NCBI GenBank assembly: GCA_944393485.1
Contig: CALYAJ010000010.1
Location: 1-45,537, forward strand
Source: an uncultured Clostridia bacterium
Lineage (GTDB): Bacteria; Bacillota; Clostridia; TANB77; CAG-508
DNA length: 45,537 bases
Direction: 5' to 3'
The notes under the pieces were generated by a model, which did not search any database, was not told the DNA's origin, and saw only the letters and a program-made list of their open reading frames with translations. Each line of letters opens with the position of its first letter. The stretch's first letter is position 1. Both the position numbers and the translations under genes were made by a program. Shown in pieces: positions 8,272 through 16,326 of this stretch.

Positions 8272-9180
8272 TTATCTCTCCTCACTATTATACTCCTCTA
8301 GTTCGTTTCCTTGAATTGTATAATGATCTTCGTAAAAATTATCATTTATTTCTTTGATATCTTTTCCCTTCTCTTTTCCTTCTTTATAAGATTTTATATA
8401 TGTTTTTATTTCTTGAGTATTAAATTCATTTCCATATTTATCTACGAAATTTTCATATTGACCAAATACCTCGTCATATTTTTCTATTTCATTTTGTTCC
8501 ATTTGTTCAATTCCTGTTACATATGCATTAAAATATTGCTCATAATTATCTATTTTATCTATATTTACAGACTTAAAATGTTCTGCTATCTTGTTATTTC
8601 TTGCTTTATCTAAATCTACTTCAGCCATTCTGTTTTGGTATTCGTCTAACATTGTTTTTGAAGATTCTAATTCTATTTCATGTCCTTCTTTATCATATCC
8701 TAAATCCATATGTTTTTGCACTAATTCCATGTTAGTTGTACGTGCATCTATAATATCATGTAATACTTCTAATTGCAAATCTAATAATTGATTATTAATA
8801 TCTAATTGAGCTAATGAATATTCATTTTTTTTGCTATTACTTGAATTTTCATCAACTTCATTATGTGCATCTATTAAAGCCACTTTTTCCTCAATAGCCT
8901 CGATTTTTTTCATATATTTATTTGTATTATCTTCCATTTGAACTCTAACTTCTTCCGGAAAAGCTTCCCCTATCAATTCAGCTTCATTTAAATTGTCAGA
9001 ATTAATCCCTTTTAGTGAATCTGAAACAAGTGATCTACTGTCTTTTATTATATTAATATTGTCAAGTAGCGATTCATCTATTTCATCCTCTATTGGTTCT
9101 TTTCCTATTTCTGTTATAATATATGTTTTTTCCCCATCGGTTATCTCTTCTTGTTTATTACCTAGTGCTAGTCCTATTCC
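8272..9180 (-). CDS. C-terminal part of a frameshifted membrane protein (needs +1 shift from 9613 ORF)
   Basis: This frame continues the protein that begins at 9613. It opens in the middle of a membrane helix (GIGLALG) and runs 302 residues, rich in long charged helices that look like coiled coil (for example residues beginning MEDNTNKYMKKIEAIEEKV). It has no convincing start of its own: the first start-like codon is a TTG at 8976 without a ribosome site, and the first ATG is later still. That argues it is made only as a fusion through a +1 shift at 9181-9184. The joined product would be 446 aa: soluble N-terminus, one membrane helix, long helical C-terminus. Function unknown. A real disruption or sequence error is the alternative. 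Confidence 0.65.
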   Translation of the reverse strand, partial: GIGLALGNKQEEITDGEKTYIITEIGKEPIEDEIDESLLDNINIIKDSRSLVSDSLKGINSDNLNEAELIGEAFPEEVRVQMEDNTNKYMKKIEAIEEKVALIDAHNEVDENSSNSKKNEYSLAQLDINNQLLDLQLEVLHDIIDARTTNMELVQKHMDLGYDKEGHEIELESSKTMLDEYQNRMAEVDLDKARNNKIAEHFKSVNIDKIDNYEQYFNAYVTGIEQMEQNEIEKYDEVFGQYENFVDKYGNEFNTQEIKTYIKSYKEGKEKGKDIKEINDNFYEDHYTIQGNELEEYNSEER

Positions 9181-9613
9181 GAAGACCTAATGCAAATGTT
9201 AAACCTGTAGAAAGTATAACATTTCTTATTTGTTTCTTTTTATCTGTTACTGGTTCTGGTCTTACTACTATATGTTCTTTGCTATCATCCTTTCCTTTCT
9301 CAGTTGATTCAGTTACTATTACAGCAGGTTCTGGCTTTTTATATGCTTCTGCATTTCTTACAAGAACATCTGTCATTTTATCAATTGTTTTTACATTATC
9401 TAAAACATATTCTCCTTCGACTTCAGCTATCATATCTGTCTTTACTGCAATAGCTCCTTGTGTTTTTTCATTTACACTAACAGAAAGCATGTTATTACTT
9501 TTTAAATTTTGTTCGATTGATACAGAATGTACCTCTTTCAATGCCTCTGATAAACTTTGCTTTATTTTTTCACGAGTATACAAAAGTTTATCTTTATTTT
9601 CTTCTGTAGCCAT
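9158..9613 (-). CDS. N-terminal part of the frameshifted membrane protein
   Basis: AGGAGGG lies 5 bases before the ATG at 9613. Read without a shift the product is 151 aa and ends in LRNRTSTR, breaking the membrane helix that begins after KKKQIRN. Read with a +1 shift at codon 144 (CTT, then skip C of CGG) the helix is completed and the protein continues to 8272. The first 60 residues form amphipathic helices, the next 60 a possible beta-rich segment (TQGAIAVKTDMIAEVEGEYV). Neighbour genes at 10440 and 9720 lie in the same operon, and the 9720 gene is interrupted at the same sequence. I do not recognise the family. Confidence 0.7.
   Translation of the reverse strand: MATEENKDKLLYTREKIKQSLSEALKEVHSVSIEQNLKSNNMLSVSVNEKTQGAIAVKTDMIAEVEGEYVLDNVKTIDKMTDVLVRNAEAYKKPEPAVIVTESTEKGKDDSKEHIVVRPEPVTDKKKQIRNVILSTGLTFALGLRNRTSTR
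9175..9186 (-). promoter_or_regulatory. Candidate +1 frameshift site A (GT CTT CGG AAT A)
   Basis: In the upstream frame the codons are GGT CTT CGG AAT. The downstream frame begins GGA ATA, i.e. the C of CGG must be skipped. CTT followed by a rare Arg codon resembles known +1 sites (Ty1 CUU-AGG-C, and CUU-UGA in prfB). AGG lies directly before CTT. The same 12 bases occur at 9725-9736. Confidence 0.5.
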
Positions 9614-9634
9614 TTTTTCCCTCCTATATTTTTT

Positions 9635-10427
9635 CTACTTTAACTTTCCTTCTTTACTTTCTATAATATCTAATTCTGTTTGTATGAATTTACAAATTTC
9701 ATTTTGTTTTCCTTTATTTTTAAATATTCCGAAGACGTTTTGACTTACTTTCATTATCAAATTTATGTTCTAACCTCTTAATATATTTTTCATTACCTAA
9801 AAAAAAGGTTTCTTCATTTGGACAAAGTACTAATAAATTATCATCAAGATTTCTATCTATAATTGTTTCTATTTTATTATGTGATAATTTAATTACTGAA
9901 ACATTTCCATCTAACATCTGCCTTTTATTCTGTATAGCTCTGACTGTTTCTGCTTCTTGAGTTATTGTTATTCCTTTAGCTTGTCTATCTCTAATTTGTA
10001 TATTCTCTAATATTGCATTTCCAGAATCCCCTATTTCTAATTTCTCTGCTAAATTACATACTCCATTTTTTCCTTCCTTTAAATATGAACTTATAAATAG
10101 CTGATCTAATGATAATTTTACGTCTAATAATTCAGAAATAACATCCAAGCTAGATAATTTTCCATTTTCCGTATCCATTGTAGAAGTAATATTATATGTA
10201 TCTACACCTAATAATCTATCACTCATTCCAATTCCATAAATTTTCGAACCCTCTTTTGATTTTCTCCTTATTAAATTTTGTATTGCTGGTCTTAAATTTC
10301 TCCAAGAAATACCTTGAACTCTTGAAGCAAAAATACAATTTTCATCTTGTTTATCTAGCATTTTAATAGTTTCATTCGTCTCTAAATCATTACCACAGCA
10401 AATCCAAACTCTTCCTTTGTTTTCCAT
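9635..10427 (-). CDS. Unknown protein with a +1 frameshift near its C-terminus
   Basis: Without a shift the product is 235 aa, ending in RLRNI at 9720. With a +1 shift at codon 232 (CTT CGG) it gains 31 residues (starting GIFKNKGKQNE) and stops at 9635, 21 bases before the next ATG and just upstream of its ribosome site, so the longer form fits the operon spacing far better. The protein is mixed alpha/beta with no membrane segment. It contains strands of the type VWICCG, KIYGIGMS, NVSVIKLS and LLVLCPN, suggesting a Rossmann-like fold, but no catalytic motif I can name. AGGAGC precedes the ATG. It lies 12 bases after the 182-aa gene. Confidence 0.65.
9725..9736 (-). promoter_or_regulatory. Candidate +1 frameshift site B (GT CTT CGG AAT A)
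   Basis: Codons read CGT CTT CGG AAT ATT TAA in the upstream frame. Skipping the C after CTT gives GGA ATA TTT AAA and an open frame to 9635. It is identical over 12 bases to site A and lies in the preceding gene of the same operon. Confidence 0.5.
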
Positions 10428-10439
10428 ATGACGCTCCTA

Positions 10440-10988
10440 TTAATCATTTTTCTCTTGTAATAATTTAACTTTATGATTTCTTAAAAATATTTTTCTAATA
10501 AATTTAGGTATTTTATTTAGCATTGAAGTAAGAGTATTACATTCCTCTTTTAGTTTAACTATTTCTTCTTCTTTCTTTGAAACAACTTTTTGATATTCCT
10601 GTATTAATTCTTTTGCCTTTGGTATTTTTTGAGTTTGAGTTTCTAATTTTTCTACATCTTCTCGTAAATTAATATTGTCAACCTGAGCTTCAAATCCAGC
10701 ATTTTTTGAATTAACTTCAGAAATATAATCTTTTATATCTTTTTCATATTCTTTAGACAATTGATTCATACGTACTTTTTGTATAATGTTATTTAAAAAT
10801 AGCAGAGTTTGACTATCTACATTTTGTTCACTTAAATCTTTTTCTGGATCTATTTTTATATTTGTATCTACTTGCATATTTTCTTCTATGTATTTTAAAG
10901 TTTCTTTTGGAATTGAATTATATTCTTCTTCTGGTAAACAATCTATTATAAGTTTTGCTTGATATAAATATTGTGGCTTTGTTAACAT
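10440..10988 (-). CDS. Coiled-coil protein, 182 aa, first gene of the frameshift/LPxTG operon
   Basis: Residues 1-60 are a compact helical domain (TKPQYLYQAKLIIDCLPEEEYNSIP), about 75-160 a long coiled coil (KEYEKDIKDYISEV... KKEEEIVKLKEECNTL), and the end is strongly basic (KFIRKIFLRNHKVKLL), which suits contact with membrane lipids or nucleic acid. No signal peptide. A TAGGGAT element precedes the ATG; upstream promoter elements are not clear. The N-terminal domain gives the impression of a recurring clostridial family but I cannot name it. It heads the operon 10988 to 7175. Confidence 0.7.
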   Translation of the reverse strand: MLTKPQYLYQAKLIIDCLPEEEYNSIPKETLKYIEENMQVDTNIKIDPEKDLSEQNVDSQTLLFLNNIIQKVRMNQLSKEYEKDIKDYISEVNSKNAGFEAQVDNINLREDVEKLETQTQKIPKAKELIQEYQKVVSKKEEEIVKLKEECNTLTSMLNKIPKFIRKIFLRNHKVKLLQEKND

Positions 10989-11189
10989 ATTTATCCCTAC
11001 TTTCTTTTGTATAAATTATATTTTCCCTTATATCCTATAAATATCACAACAATGCTATTTATTCAATAGAAAACCAAAAATGTAATATTATTGTAATTTA
11101 AGATTAATATTTTTAAAAAAAGTTATAAATACCATAAAAAACAAATCGGAAAGCTTTAATATTTGTACTAACTTTATCCTTTCTCTTTG

Positions 11190-11300
11190 GCTTTCTGTAA
11201 ATTTGTTCTGTGCCAATTTTACGTTAGTAAAATTGTGTACAACTGTTGGAGCAAATCGACTTTTATACAATAGGAAAGTATAACTTTCCTATTGTATAAC
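11190..11300. repeat. Diverged copy (R1) of a three-hairpin dispersed repeat
   Basis: Contains the TTTGTTCT...GCCAATTTTAC...GTAAAATTGTGT module corresponding to R2-R4, followed by a perfect hairpin (about 11266-11297, ACTTTCCTATTGTA arm). It lies in the 495-base gap between 10989 and 11484, which has no convincing gene: a 60-codon frame at 11088-11270 lies across this repeat and lacks a ribosome site. Confidence 0.5.
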
Positions 11301-11307
11301 AAACGAA

Positions 11308-11440
11308 GCATGATTAAAGTTTTATGCCCTTTTAAAAAACTTACATGCCCCTCTTTTTTCACTCGCCAAAATTGCACAACAATTTTGTATGAAATTGAAT
11401 TATATAATAGAAAAGTTCAGAGAACTTTCTTATTATATAA
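11308..11440. repeat. Three-hairpin dispersed repeat, copy R2
   Basis: About 133 bases alignable to 12132-12265 and 38916-39060. Shared blocks on the plus strand are GCATGATTAAAGTTTTATG, CTTTTAAA.AACTTACATGCCC, CTCGCCAAAATTGC...CAATTTTG and GAAATT..ATT..TATAATAGA. It folds into three stems: CATG arms, the CAAAATTG stem and a long TATAATAGAAAAGTTC stem. It lies directly 3' of hsp20 on the minus strand. Confidence 0.7.
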
Positions 11441-11484
11441 AAAATACCCAAATGCATAAACATCTAGGTATTTTAAATTTATAA

Positions 11485-11904
11485 TTATTCATCTATTTGG
11501 ATATATTTTTTATCTGGTAATTCTTTTTGTTCATCTTTCTTAGCAACTTCTAATTTTAATGTACCATTTTTAAATTTAGCTTTAATGTCTTCTTCTTTTA
11601 CATTGTCTCCTACATAAAAGCTCCTTGAACATTCACCAATATATCTTTCTTTACGTACATATTTTCCATCTTCTTTTTCATCTTCATTTTTATTTACCTT
11701 AGCATGCACAGTTAAATATCCATCTTGTATTTCTATTTTAATGTCATCTTTTTCATATCCAGGTAAATCCATTTCTATTTCATATTTGTCTTTTTTCTCT
11801 TTAATATCTGTTTTCATCACTTTGTTTTCTGTTCCTGTAAAAAATGGATCACTAAACATGTCATCAAATAAATCAAAATCATTTCTTCTTGGTATCATCA
11901 TCAT
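11485..11904 (-). CDS. Hsp20-family small heat shock protein
   Basis: An ATP-independent holdase chaperone that binds unfolded proteins in large oligomers. The alpha-crystallin domain covers about residues 33-125: KEKKDKYEIEMDLPGYEKDDI at its start, DGYLTVHA strand, the Cys-containing SRSFYVGD strand and FKNGTLKLEV, the conserved GxLxL-like element. The N-terminal RRNDFDLFDDMFSDPFF is the usual Phe-rich arm. AAGGAG precedes the first of three consecutive ATG codons. Its promoter carries a CIRCE operator, so it is probably repressed by HrcA and induced by heat or protein damage. It stands alone, with repeat R2 behind it. Confidence 0.93.
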   Translation of the reverse strand: MMMIPRRNDFDLFDDMFSDPFFTGTENKVMKTDIKEKKDKYEIEMDLPGYEKDDIKIEIQDGYLTVHAKVNKNEDEKEDGKYVRKERYIGECSRSFYVGDNVKEEDIKAKFKNGTLKLEVAKKDEQKELPDKKYIQIDE

Positions 11905-12003
11905 AATAATCGTCTCCTTTTTTTATAATTTAATTTTATGTGTTGACACCTTTTTTAGCTTAGGTAGCACATATGTAAAAGTCTTTTAACTTTTTACAAA
12001 TAT

Positions 12004-12031
12004 ATTATATATCACTTTTTAGCAATGTCAA
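12004..12031 (-). promoter_or_regulatory. hsp20 promoter
   Basis: On the minus strand TTGACA (12031-12026), 16-base spacer, TATAAT (12009-12004): both hexamers are exact consensus. Predicted start near 11997, giving a leader of about 92 bases. The -35 lies inside the CIRCE operator. Confidence 0.85.
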
Positions 12032-12045
12032 TACAAGAGTGCTAA
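12019..12045. promoter_or_regulatory. CIRCE operator (HrcA site)
   Basis: Minus strand reads TTAGCACTC, 9 bases, CATTGCTAA, against the consensus TTAGCACTC-N9-GAGTGCTAA: one arm perfect, the other 7 of 9. It overlaps the -35 of hsp20, the expected position for repression by HrcA. Confidence 0.85.
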
Positions 12046-12131
12046 AATTTACAGAACTTTCACATTTCTCCTGTAAGTATTGAAAATATTGTGTCTTATT
12101 ATTTATCATACAATATTTTTGGAACAAAAGG

Positions 12132-12265
12132 GACATGATTAAAGTTTTATGCCCTTTTAAACAACTTACATGCCCGTCTTTGTTCGCTCGACAAAATTGC
12201 TTTGCCATTTTGTGTGAAATTTATTTGTATAATAGAGAAGGTTCGGAGAACTTTTCTATTATACA
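12132..12265. repeat. Three-hairpin dispersed repeat, copy R3
   Basis: Close copy of R2 with the same order of blocks (CATGATTAAAGTTTTATGCC, AACTTACATGCCC, TTCGCTCG.CAAAATTGC) ending in a long stem (12226-12265). It lies immediately 3' of the terminator of the 81-aa gene on the minus strand, and upstream of the hsp20 promoter. Confidence 0.7.
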
Positions 12266-12290
12266 AAAAGAAACCTCGCTTTCGCGAGGT
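12265..12290 (-). terminator. Terminator of the 81-aa gene
   Basis: On the minus strand CCTCGC-gaaa-GCGAGG (12289-12274) is followed by TTTCTTTTT, a good rho-independent terminator, unusually GC-rich for this genome. Confidence 0.8.
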
Positions 12291-12313
12291 ACAGCAATGC
12301 TGTTTTGCAATGA

Positions 12314-12559
12314 TCAAACAATAACAAACGCTTCATATGAACCGGAAAGCGTATTGCCTTGGTTTGTGATATATCCTCTTTCACTAGGATAATAGCCTTC
12401 TGGGCATTTAACATCTTCAGGTTCGATTCCCGAAATCTTGATGGCGTTACCATCAACAATTTCAAATTCGGCATCAGGATTCCGCTTTTTAAGCTCCTCC
12501 ATAAGTTTGCCGATTCCGATGTTTTCCAACTGTGTTCTGCTTTTTGCTTTGTTACTCAT
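12314..12559 (-). CDS. Short protein, 81 aa, unknown function, GC-rich cassette
   Basis: A soluble protein with a helix (IGKLMEELKKRNPD) then short strands (AEFEIVDGNAIKI), a CPEGYYP turn and a hydrophobic end. No membrane helix. Codon use differs from its neighbours (CGG, GGC and GAG codons are used freely), and base composition is clearly richer in GC. A ribosome site AAGGAG precedes the ATG. It has its own consensus promoter (12674-12702) and terminator (12265-12290), so it is a single-gene unit, likely acquired by transfer. I do not recognise a family. Confidence 0.75.
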   Translation of the reverse strand: MSNKAKSRTQLENIGIGKLMEELKKRNPDAEFEIVDGNAIKISGIEPEDVKCPEGYYPSERGYITNQGNTLSGSYEAFVIV

Positions 12560-12673
12560 TGCTTTTTACTCCTTTTCATGTGACAATAATTATTAGTTAC
12601 TATATGTTATCAGGTAAGCATTAAGCCATACCTACCTGTAAAAAGGAATTAAAGATATTTGCATATCTTGATT

Positions 12674-12702
12674 ATTATACTCTTTTAGTTGTTTTATGTC
12701 AA
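12674..12702 (-). promoter_or_regulatory. Consensus promoter for the 81-aa gene
   Basis: Minus strand TTGACA (12702-12697), 17 bases, TATAAT (12679-12674): perfect sigma-A consensus. The leader of about 105 bases contains a weak stem (GGTATGGC...GCTTACC). Confidence 0.8.
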
Positions 12703-12745
12703 GTAATTTCAGTTAATTTTTATTATTAACATAATATGCGGCTTT

Positions 12746-13546
12746 TCAATTAATTTTAAGACTTCTTCTAGCTTCATTCCATATATCTATTGGTAACTTA
12801 TCTCTTGCAGTTTCTATTCCATACTCTTTTGCAATTTTTACAACTTCATCTAAATACATTCTTGGATAATCAATCCCTGTTTCTATTAATTTCTTTACAG
12901 CTAAGCCCCATTTTATTCCATTTTTTGAAATCTCCGCATTTTCCAAATCTTTCATTGCTTTTTCATAATCATATTTTATTGAAAACATTTCTATTGTTTC
13001 TAAATCGTCTTCTATTGTTAATATACAAAACTTTAGTCTAGGATCTCCATCTGTAGGTAAACCTATTGAACCAGGATTTATATATTTAATTCCATCTCTT
13101 GAAAATATATGTTGTCTATGAGAGTGACCAAAAATTTTATATTTACAATCAAGTCCATCACTATAATTTCTAACATGACTTACAAATATTTTAGGAATAT
13201 TATCATTTTCTATTACATGTGAATCGGGTAATGTTTTTATAAATTCTAAATTTTCATTTGTTAAACTCTTATATGTGTAAAAAATATTTTGATCATTTAT
13301 CATAATTTCTTTTTGCTTATTTTCATAACTTAGCACTTTTTCTTCTCTATTTCCTTTTATAATATATGTTGGAAATTTATTCTTAATTTCTCTTAAAAAA
13401 TCTATTACTTCATTTGCTCTTGGTACATCTGTTATATAGTCACCACATAAAATAATTTGGTCAATACTAATATCTTCAATTTTCTTAAAAGCTTCTTTTA
13501 AAGCATATATATTACCATGTATATCGCTTAATATCGCAAATCTCAT
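12746..13546 (-). CDS. Calcineurin-like metallophosphoesterase (YfcE/MJ0936-like)
   Basis: A dimetal phosphoesterase. The motifs are in order: SDIHGN (D8, H10), CGDYITD, GNREE (metal Asn), SHVRN and GHSHRQ near residue 135-140, then NPGSIGLP. A C-terminal extension of about 90 residues, mostly helical, goes beyond the usual 165-aa YfcE length and may be a small accessory domain (TGIDYPRMYLDEVVKIAKEYG). Substrate unknown; relatives cleave phosphodiesters. AAGGAG precedes the ATG. It follows sbcC after a repeat-containing gap of 86 bases and may be cotranscribed. Confidence 0.85.
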   Translation of the reverse strand: MRFAILSDIHGNIYALKEAFKKIEDISIDQIILCGDYITDVPRANEVIDFLREIKNKFPTYIIKGNREEKVLSYENKQKEIMINDQNIFYTYKSLTNENLEFIKTLPDSHVIENDNIPKIFVSHVRNYSDGLDCKYKIFGHSHRQHIFSRDGIKYINPGSIGLPTDGDPRLKFCILTIEDDLETIEMFSIKYDYEKAMKDLENAEISKNGIKWGLAVKKLIETGIDYPRMYLDEVVKIAKEYGIETARDKLPIDIWNEARRSLKIN

Positions 13547-13570
13547 ATTTTTCTCCTTTTTAATTTTTAT

Positions 13571-13636
13571 AATAGGGATTTTAGGACCGTCCCCAAATCC
13601 CTACCCAAATTCCTATCGGACCGTCAAAATCCCTAT
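13571..13636. repeat. Palindromic intergenic repeat (GGACCG family), double copy
   Basis: Contains TAGGGATTTTAGGACCGTCC and, in inverted form, GGACCGTCAAAATCCCTA. Related single copies lie at 37879-37911 and 43591-43626. All three directly abut the stop codon of an upstream minus-strand gene and precede the next gene of the same orientation. Confidence 0.6.
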
Positions 13637-16326
13637 ACTTCTATTTTTATTTGGCTTCCATCATTAGTTTTTGTTACTATAATTTTTTTATCTATTCTTT
13701 CTTTTAATTCTGTAACATGGCTTATTATTCCAATTAATTTATTATTATCTATTAATAAACTTAATGTATTTATTGCCTGTTCTCTTGATTCAGTATCTAG
13801 TGAACCAAATCCTTCATCAATAAATAATGTATCTACTACAACTCCTCCTGAATAACTTTGGATTACATCAGATAGACCTAATGCTAAAGATAATGCTGCT
13901 TTAAAAGCTTCTCCACCAGATAAAGATTTTACATCTCTTTTTTTGCCATTATAACTATCTTTTACTTCTAAATCTAATCCTACTTTATCAGAAAGTTTTT
14001 CTGGCTCTTCTTTTCTTACTAATTCATATCTATTTTCTGTCATTTTAGCTAATCTTTTATTAGCTTCTACAATTACCATATCAAAATAAGCACCTTGAAC
14101 ATATTGTTCAAATTCTATTCTTTTTTTACCAAATAATGTTCCATTAGCTGTTCTGCTTAAGTCATCATATGTATTAACATCTTTTATTTTTTCTTTTAAT
14201 TCTTTACTATTTGTAACCAATAATTTATATATTCTAGAATTATTATCTAATTTGCCTTTTACTTTAATCTCTAACTTTCTTTGCTCTTCTAGTTTAATTT
14301 TCTTTTGATTTAAACTTTCTTTTTTATCACTAATATCTATTTTTTCTTTTTTATCAATTTCTTTTTCTAATTCTTCTATTTTGGTTTTGTTTACAGTAAT
14401 ATCAGTATTATATTTTTCTATAATTTTATTAATTTCATTAAGTTTATTTTCTGATAATACTATTTGCTTATATTCCTCTTCTGAATTAAATCCTAGACTT
14501 AAAATAGCATTATTATATTCTTTTTCTAATTCTTGTAATTTCTTTTTATATTCTATTAATTGTTTTTCCTTTTCTTGTCCTAAAGCCTTATTTTTTACTA
14601 ATTCATTTTTCTCTTTATTAATATTTTCTACAATTTCATCTTTAAATTTATCAAAATCAAAATTATTTAAATCTATAGATTTATTTGTTATTATTTTATA
14701 ATTTTCTTGTAAATCTTTAATATAATTATCTATTTGTATTTTATTATTATTAAATGATTCCTTAACTTGTTCTTTTTCCTTATCTAAATTAAATTCTGCT
14801 TGATTTTCTGACATTTCTTCAATTAAAGTATTTAATGATGTATTTATTTTTACACATTCTTCTTGTTTTAACTGTTTTTCTTTTTGTTTATTTTCCAAAT
14901 TCTCTTTTAAAACATCTAGTTCTTCTTTTGTAAGAACACTTGTACTTTTCTTAGCAATGTTAGGATGTTCTAGACTTCCGCAAACAGGACATGGCTTATT
15001 TTCTTCTAATTTTTCTGCAATTATTCCTGCTTGCTCTTTAAAAAATTCATCCTCTTTTTCTAAATAATCATTATTCATTACTTTAAATTCATTTTCTAAT
15101 TTAATGTATTCTTTTGATTTCTTATCTTTTTCATTTTTAGAATCTTCTATTTTCCTAAGTTTATTTGCTTTGTCTAATAATTCTTTTTTGATTTCAATGC
15201 AATTATTGTATTCCTTATATATTTCACCTATCTTATTTACTTTTTCTAGTTTAATTTCATGCTCTTTTTCTTGCTCTTGCCCATCTAAAATATTCTTATT
15301 TAAAGTTAATAATTCATTTTCAGTATTTTTTATAATTGTTTTTTGAGTTTGTAAATTTTCTTCTTTAGGTTTAATTGCTTCTTTTATTTTTTGATTTTTA
15401 TCTACTTTTATTTTTAAATCTTCAATTTCTTTTTCTTTATTCTTTAATTCTTCTTTTTCTTTTTTTAGCAAATTAAAATTATCTATTTTAGTATTAATTT
15501 CTTCTTGTTTTTTAATTTTTTCCTCTTCTTTTTTTGTTTCAGTATCTAATGATTTTATAATTTTCTCTATTTGTTTATTTTCAGTTTTATTTTTTTCTAA
15601 TTCAATTTCTAAAGTTTCTAAAACAGTTTGAATATCTAATTCATTTAATTCTTTTGCTGGAATTTCTATTTTATTTTCATCTTCTAAAATTATATTTGCT
15701 GTATTTGTTACAAAACTATTTTTTAATGAGTTTAATCTTTCTTCATTGTTTTTTAATCTTTCTTTTAACTTTCTAGCTATTAAATTATATATATTTGTAT
15801 CAAAAATTTTTCTAAAAATTTCTGTTCTATCTTTACTTTCAGCAAATAAAATCTTTAAAAATTCGCCTTGTGCAAGCATTGCAATTTGTTTAAATTGTTT
15901 CGCATTTATTCCTAAAATTTCTTCTATTTTTGTATCAACATTTTTAATTCCAGAAATTACAACATCATCATATTCTAATGATGCATCTGCAGATTTTTTA
16001 GTAAATCCTTCACCTTTTTTCTTTGGCTTTTCATATGATGGATTTCTTAAAATCTTATACCTTTTATTTTTATGTATAAATTCTAATTCAACAAAAGTAT
16101 CTGTTTCTAAATCTGAGAAGTCACTTCTTATTGATTGAATTGGTCTATTAGAACCACTTACTTCACCAAATATAGCATAAGATATGGCATCAAAAATACT
16201 AGTTTTGCCTGCCCCTGTATCTCCTGTTATTAAAAATATTCCATTTTCACCTAATTTTGTAAAATCTATTGTAACTTTATCTTTATAAGGTCCAAATGCA
16301 CTAATTGTTAAATTAATCGGTTTCAT
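13633..16326 (-). CDS. sbcC: Exonuclease subunit SbcC
   Basis: The SMC-like ATPase of the SbcCD (Mre11-Rad50) complex that opens hairpins and protein-blocked DNA ends. Walker A GDTGAGKTS is at residues 35-43, the zinc hook CPVCG near 445 at the centre of the two long coiled coils, the ABC signature SLSGGEAFKAALS about 800-812 and Walker B LFIDEGFGSLD about 833-843. Length 897 aa is slightly below the E. coli protein and typical for Firmicutes. GGAGGTG precedes the ATG, which lies inside the end of sbcD (14-base overlap), so the pair is translationally coupled. Confidence 0.95.
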   Translation of the reverse strand: MKPINLTISAFGPYKDKVTIDFTKLGENGIFLITGDTGAGKTSIFDAISYAIFGEVSGSNRPIQSIRSDFSDLETDTFVELEFIHKNKRYKILRNPSYEKPKKKGEGFTKKSADASLEYDDVVISGIKNVDTKIEEILGINAKQFKQIAMLAQGEFLKILFAESKDRTEIFRKIFDTNIYNLIARKLKERLKNNEERLNSLKNSFVTNTANIILEDENKIEIPAKELNELDIQTVLETLEIELEKNKTENKQIEKIIKSLDTETKKEEEKIKKQEEINTKIDNFNLLKKEKEELKNKEKEIEDLKIKVDKNQKIKEAIKPKEENLQTQKTIIKNTENELLTLNKNILDGQEQEKEHEIKLEKVNKIGEIYKEYNNCIEIKKELLDKANKLRKIEDSKNEKDKKSKEYIKLENEFKVMNNDYLEKEDEFFKEQAGIIAEKLEENKPCPVCGSLEHPNIAKKSTSVLTKEELDVLKENLENKQKEKQLKQEECVKINTSLNTLIEEMSENQAEFNLDKEKEQVKESFNNNKIQIDNYIKDLQENYKIITNKSIDLNNFDFDKFKDEIVENINKEKNELVKNKALGQEKEKQLIEYKKKLQELEKEYNNAILSLGFNSEEEYKQIVLSENKLNEINKIIEKYNTDITVNKTKIEELEKEIDKKEKIDISDKKESLNQKKIKLEEQRKLEIKVKGKLDNNSRIYKLLVTNSKELKEKIKDVNTYDDLSRTANGTLFGKKRIEFEQYVQGAYFDMVIVEANKRLAKMTENRYELVRKEEPEKLSDKVGLDLEVKDSYNGKKRDVKSLSGGEAFKAALSLALGLSDVIQSYSGGVVVDTLFIDEGFGSLDTESREQAINTLSLLIDNNKLIGIISHVTELKERIDKKIIVTKTNDGSQIKIEV

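Noticed and set aside
9175..9736. CGG as an unassigned or reassigned codon in this genome
   Set aside because: CGG occurs in the native YkgJ-like gene at a position aligned with Arg in its homologue and in other genes, so it is read as Arg; only the CTT-CGG context is special.
11088..11270. 60-codon minus-strand frame
   Set aside because: No ribosome site, overlaps repeat R1 and its hairpins.
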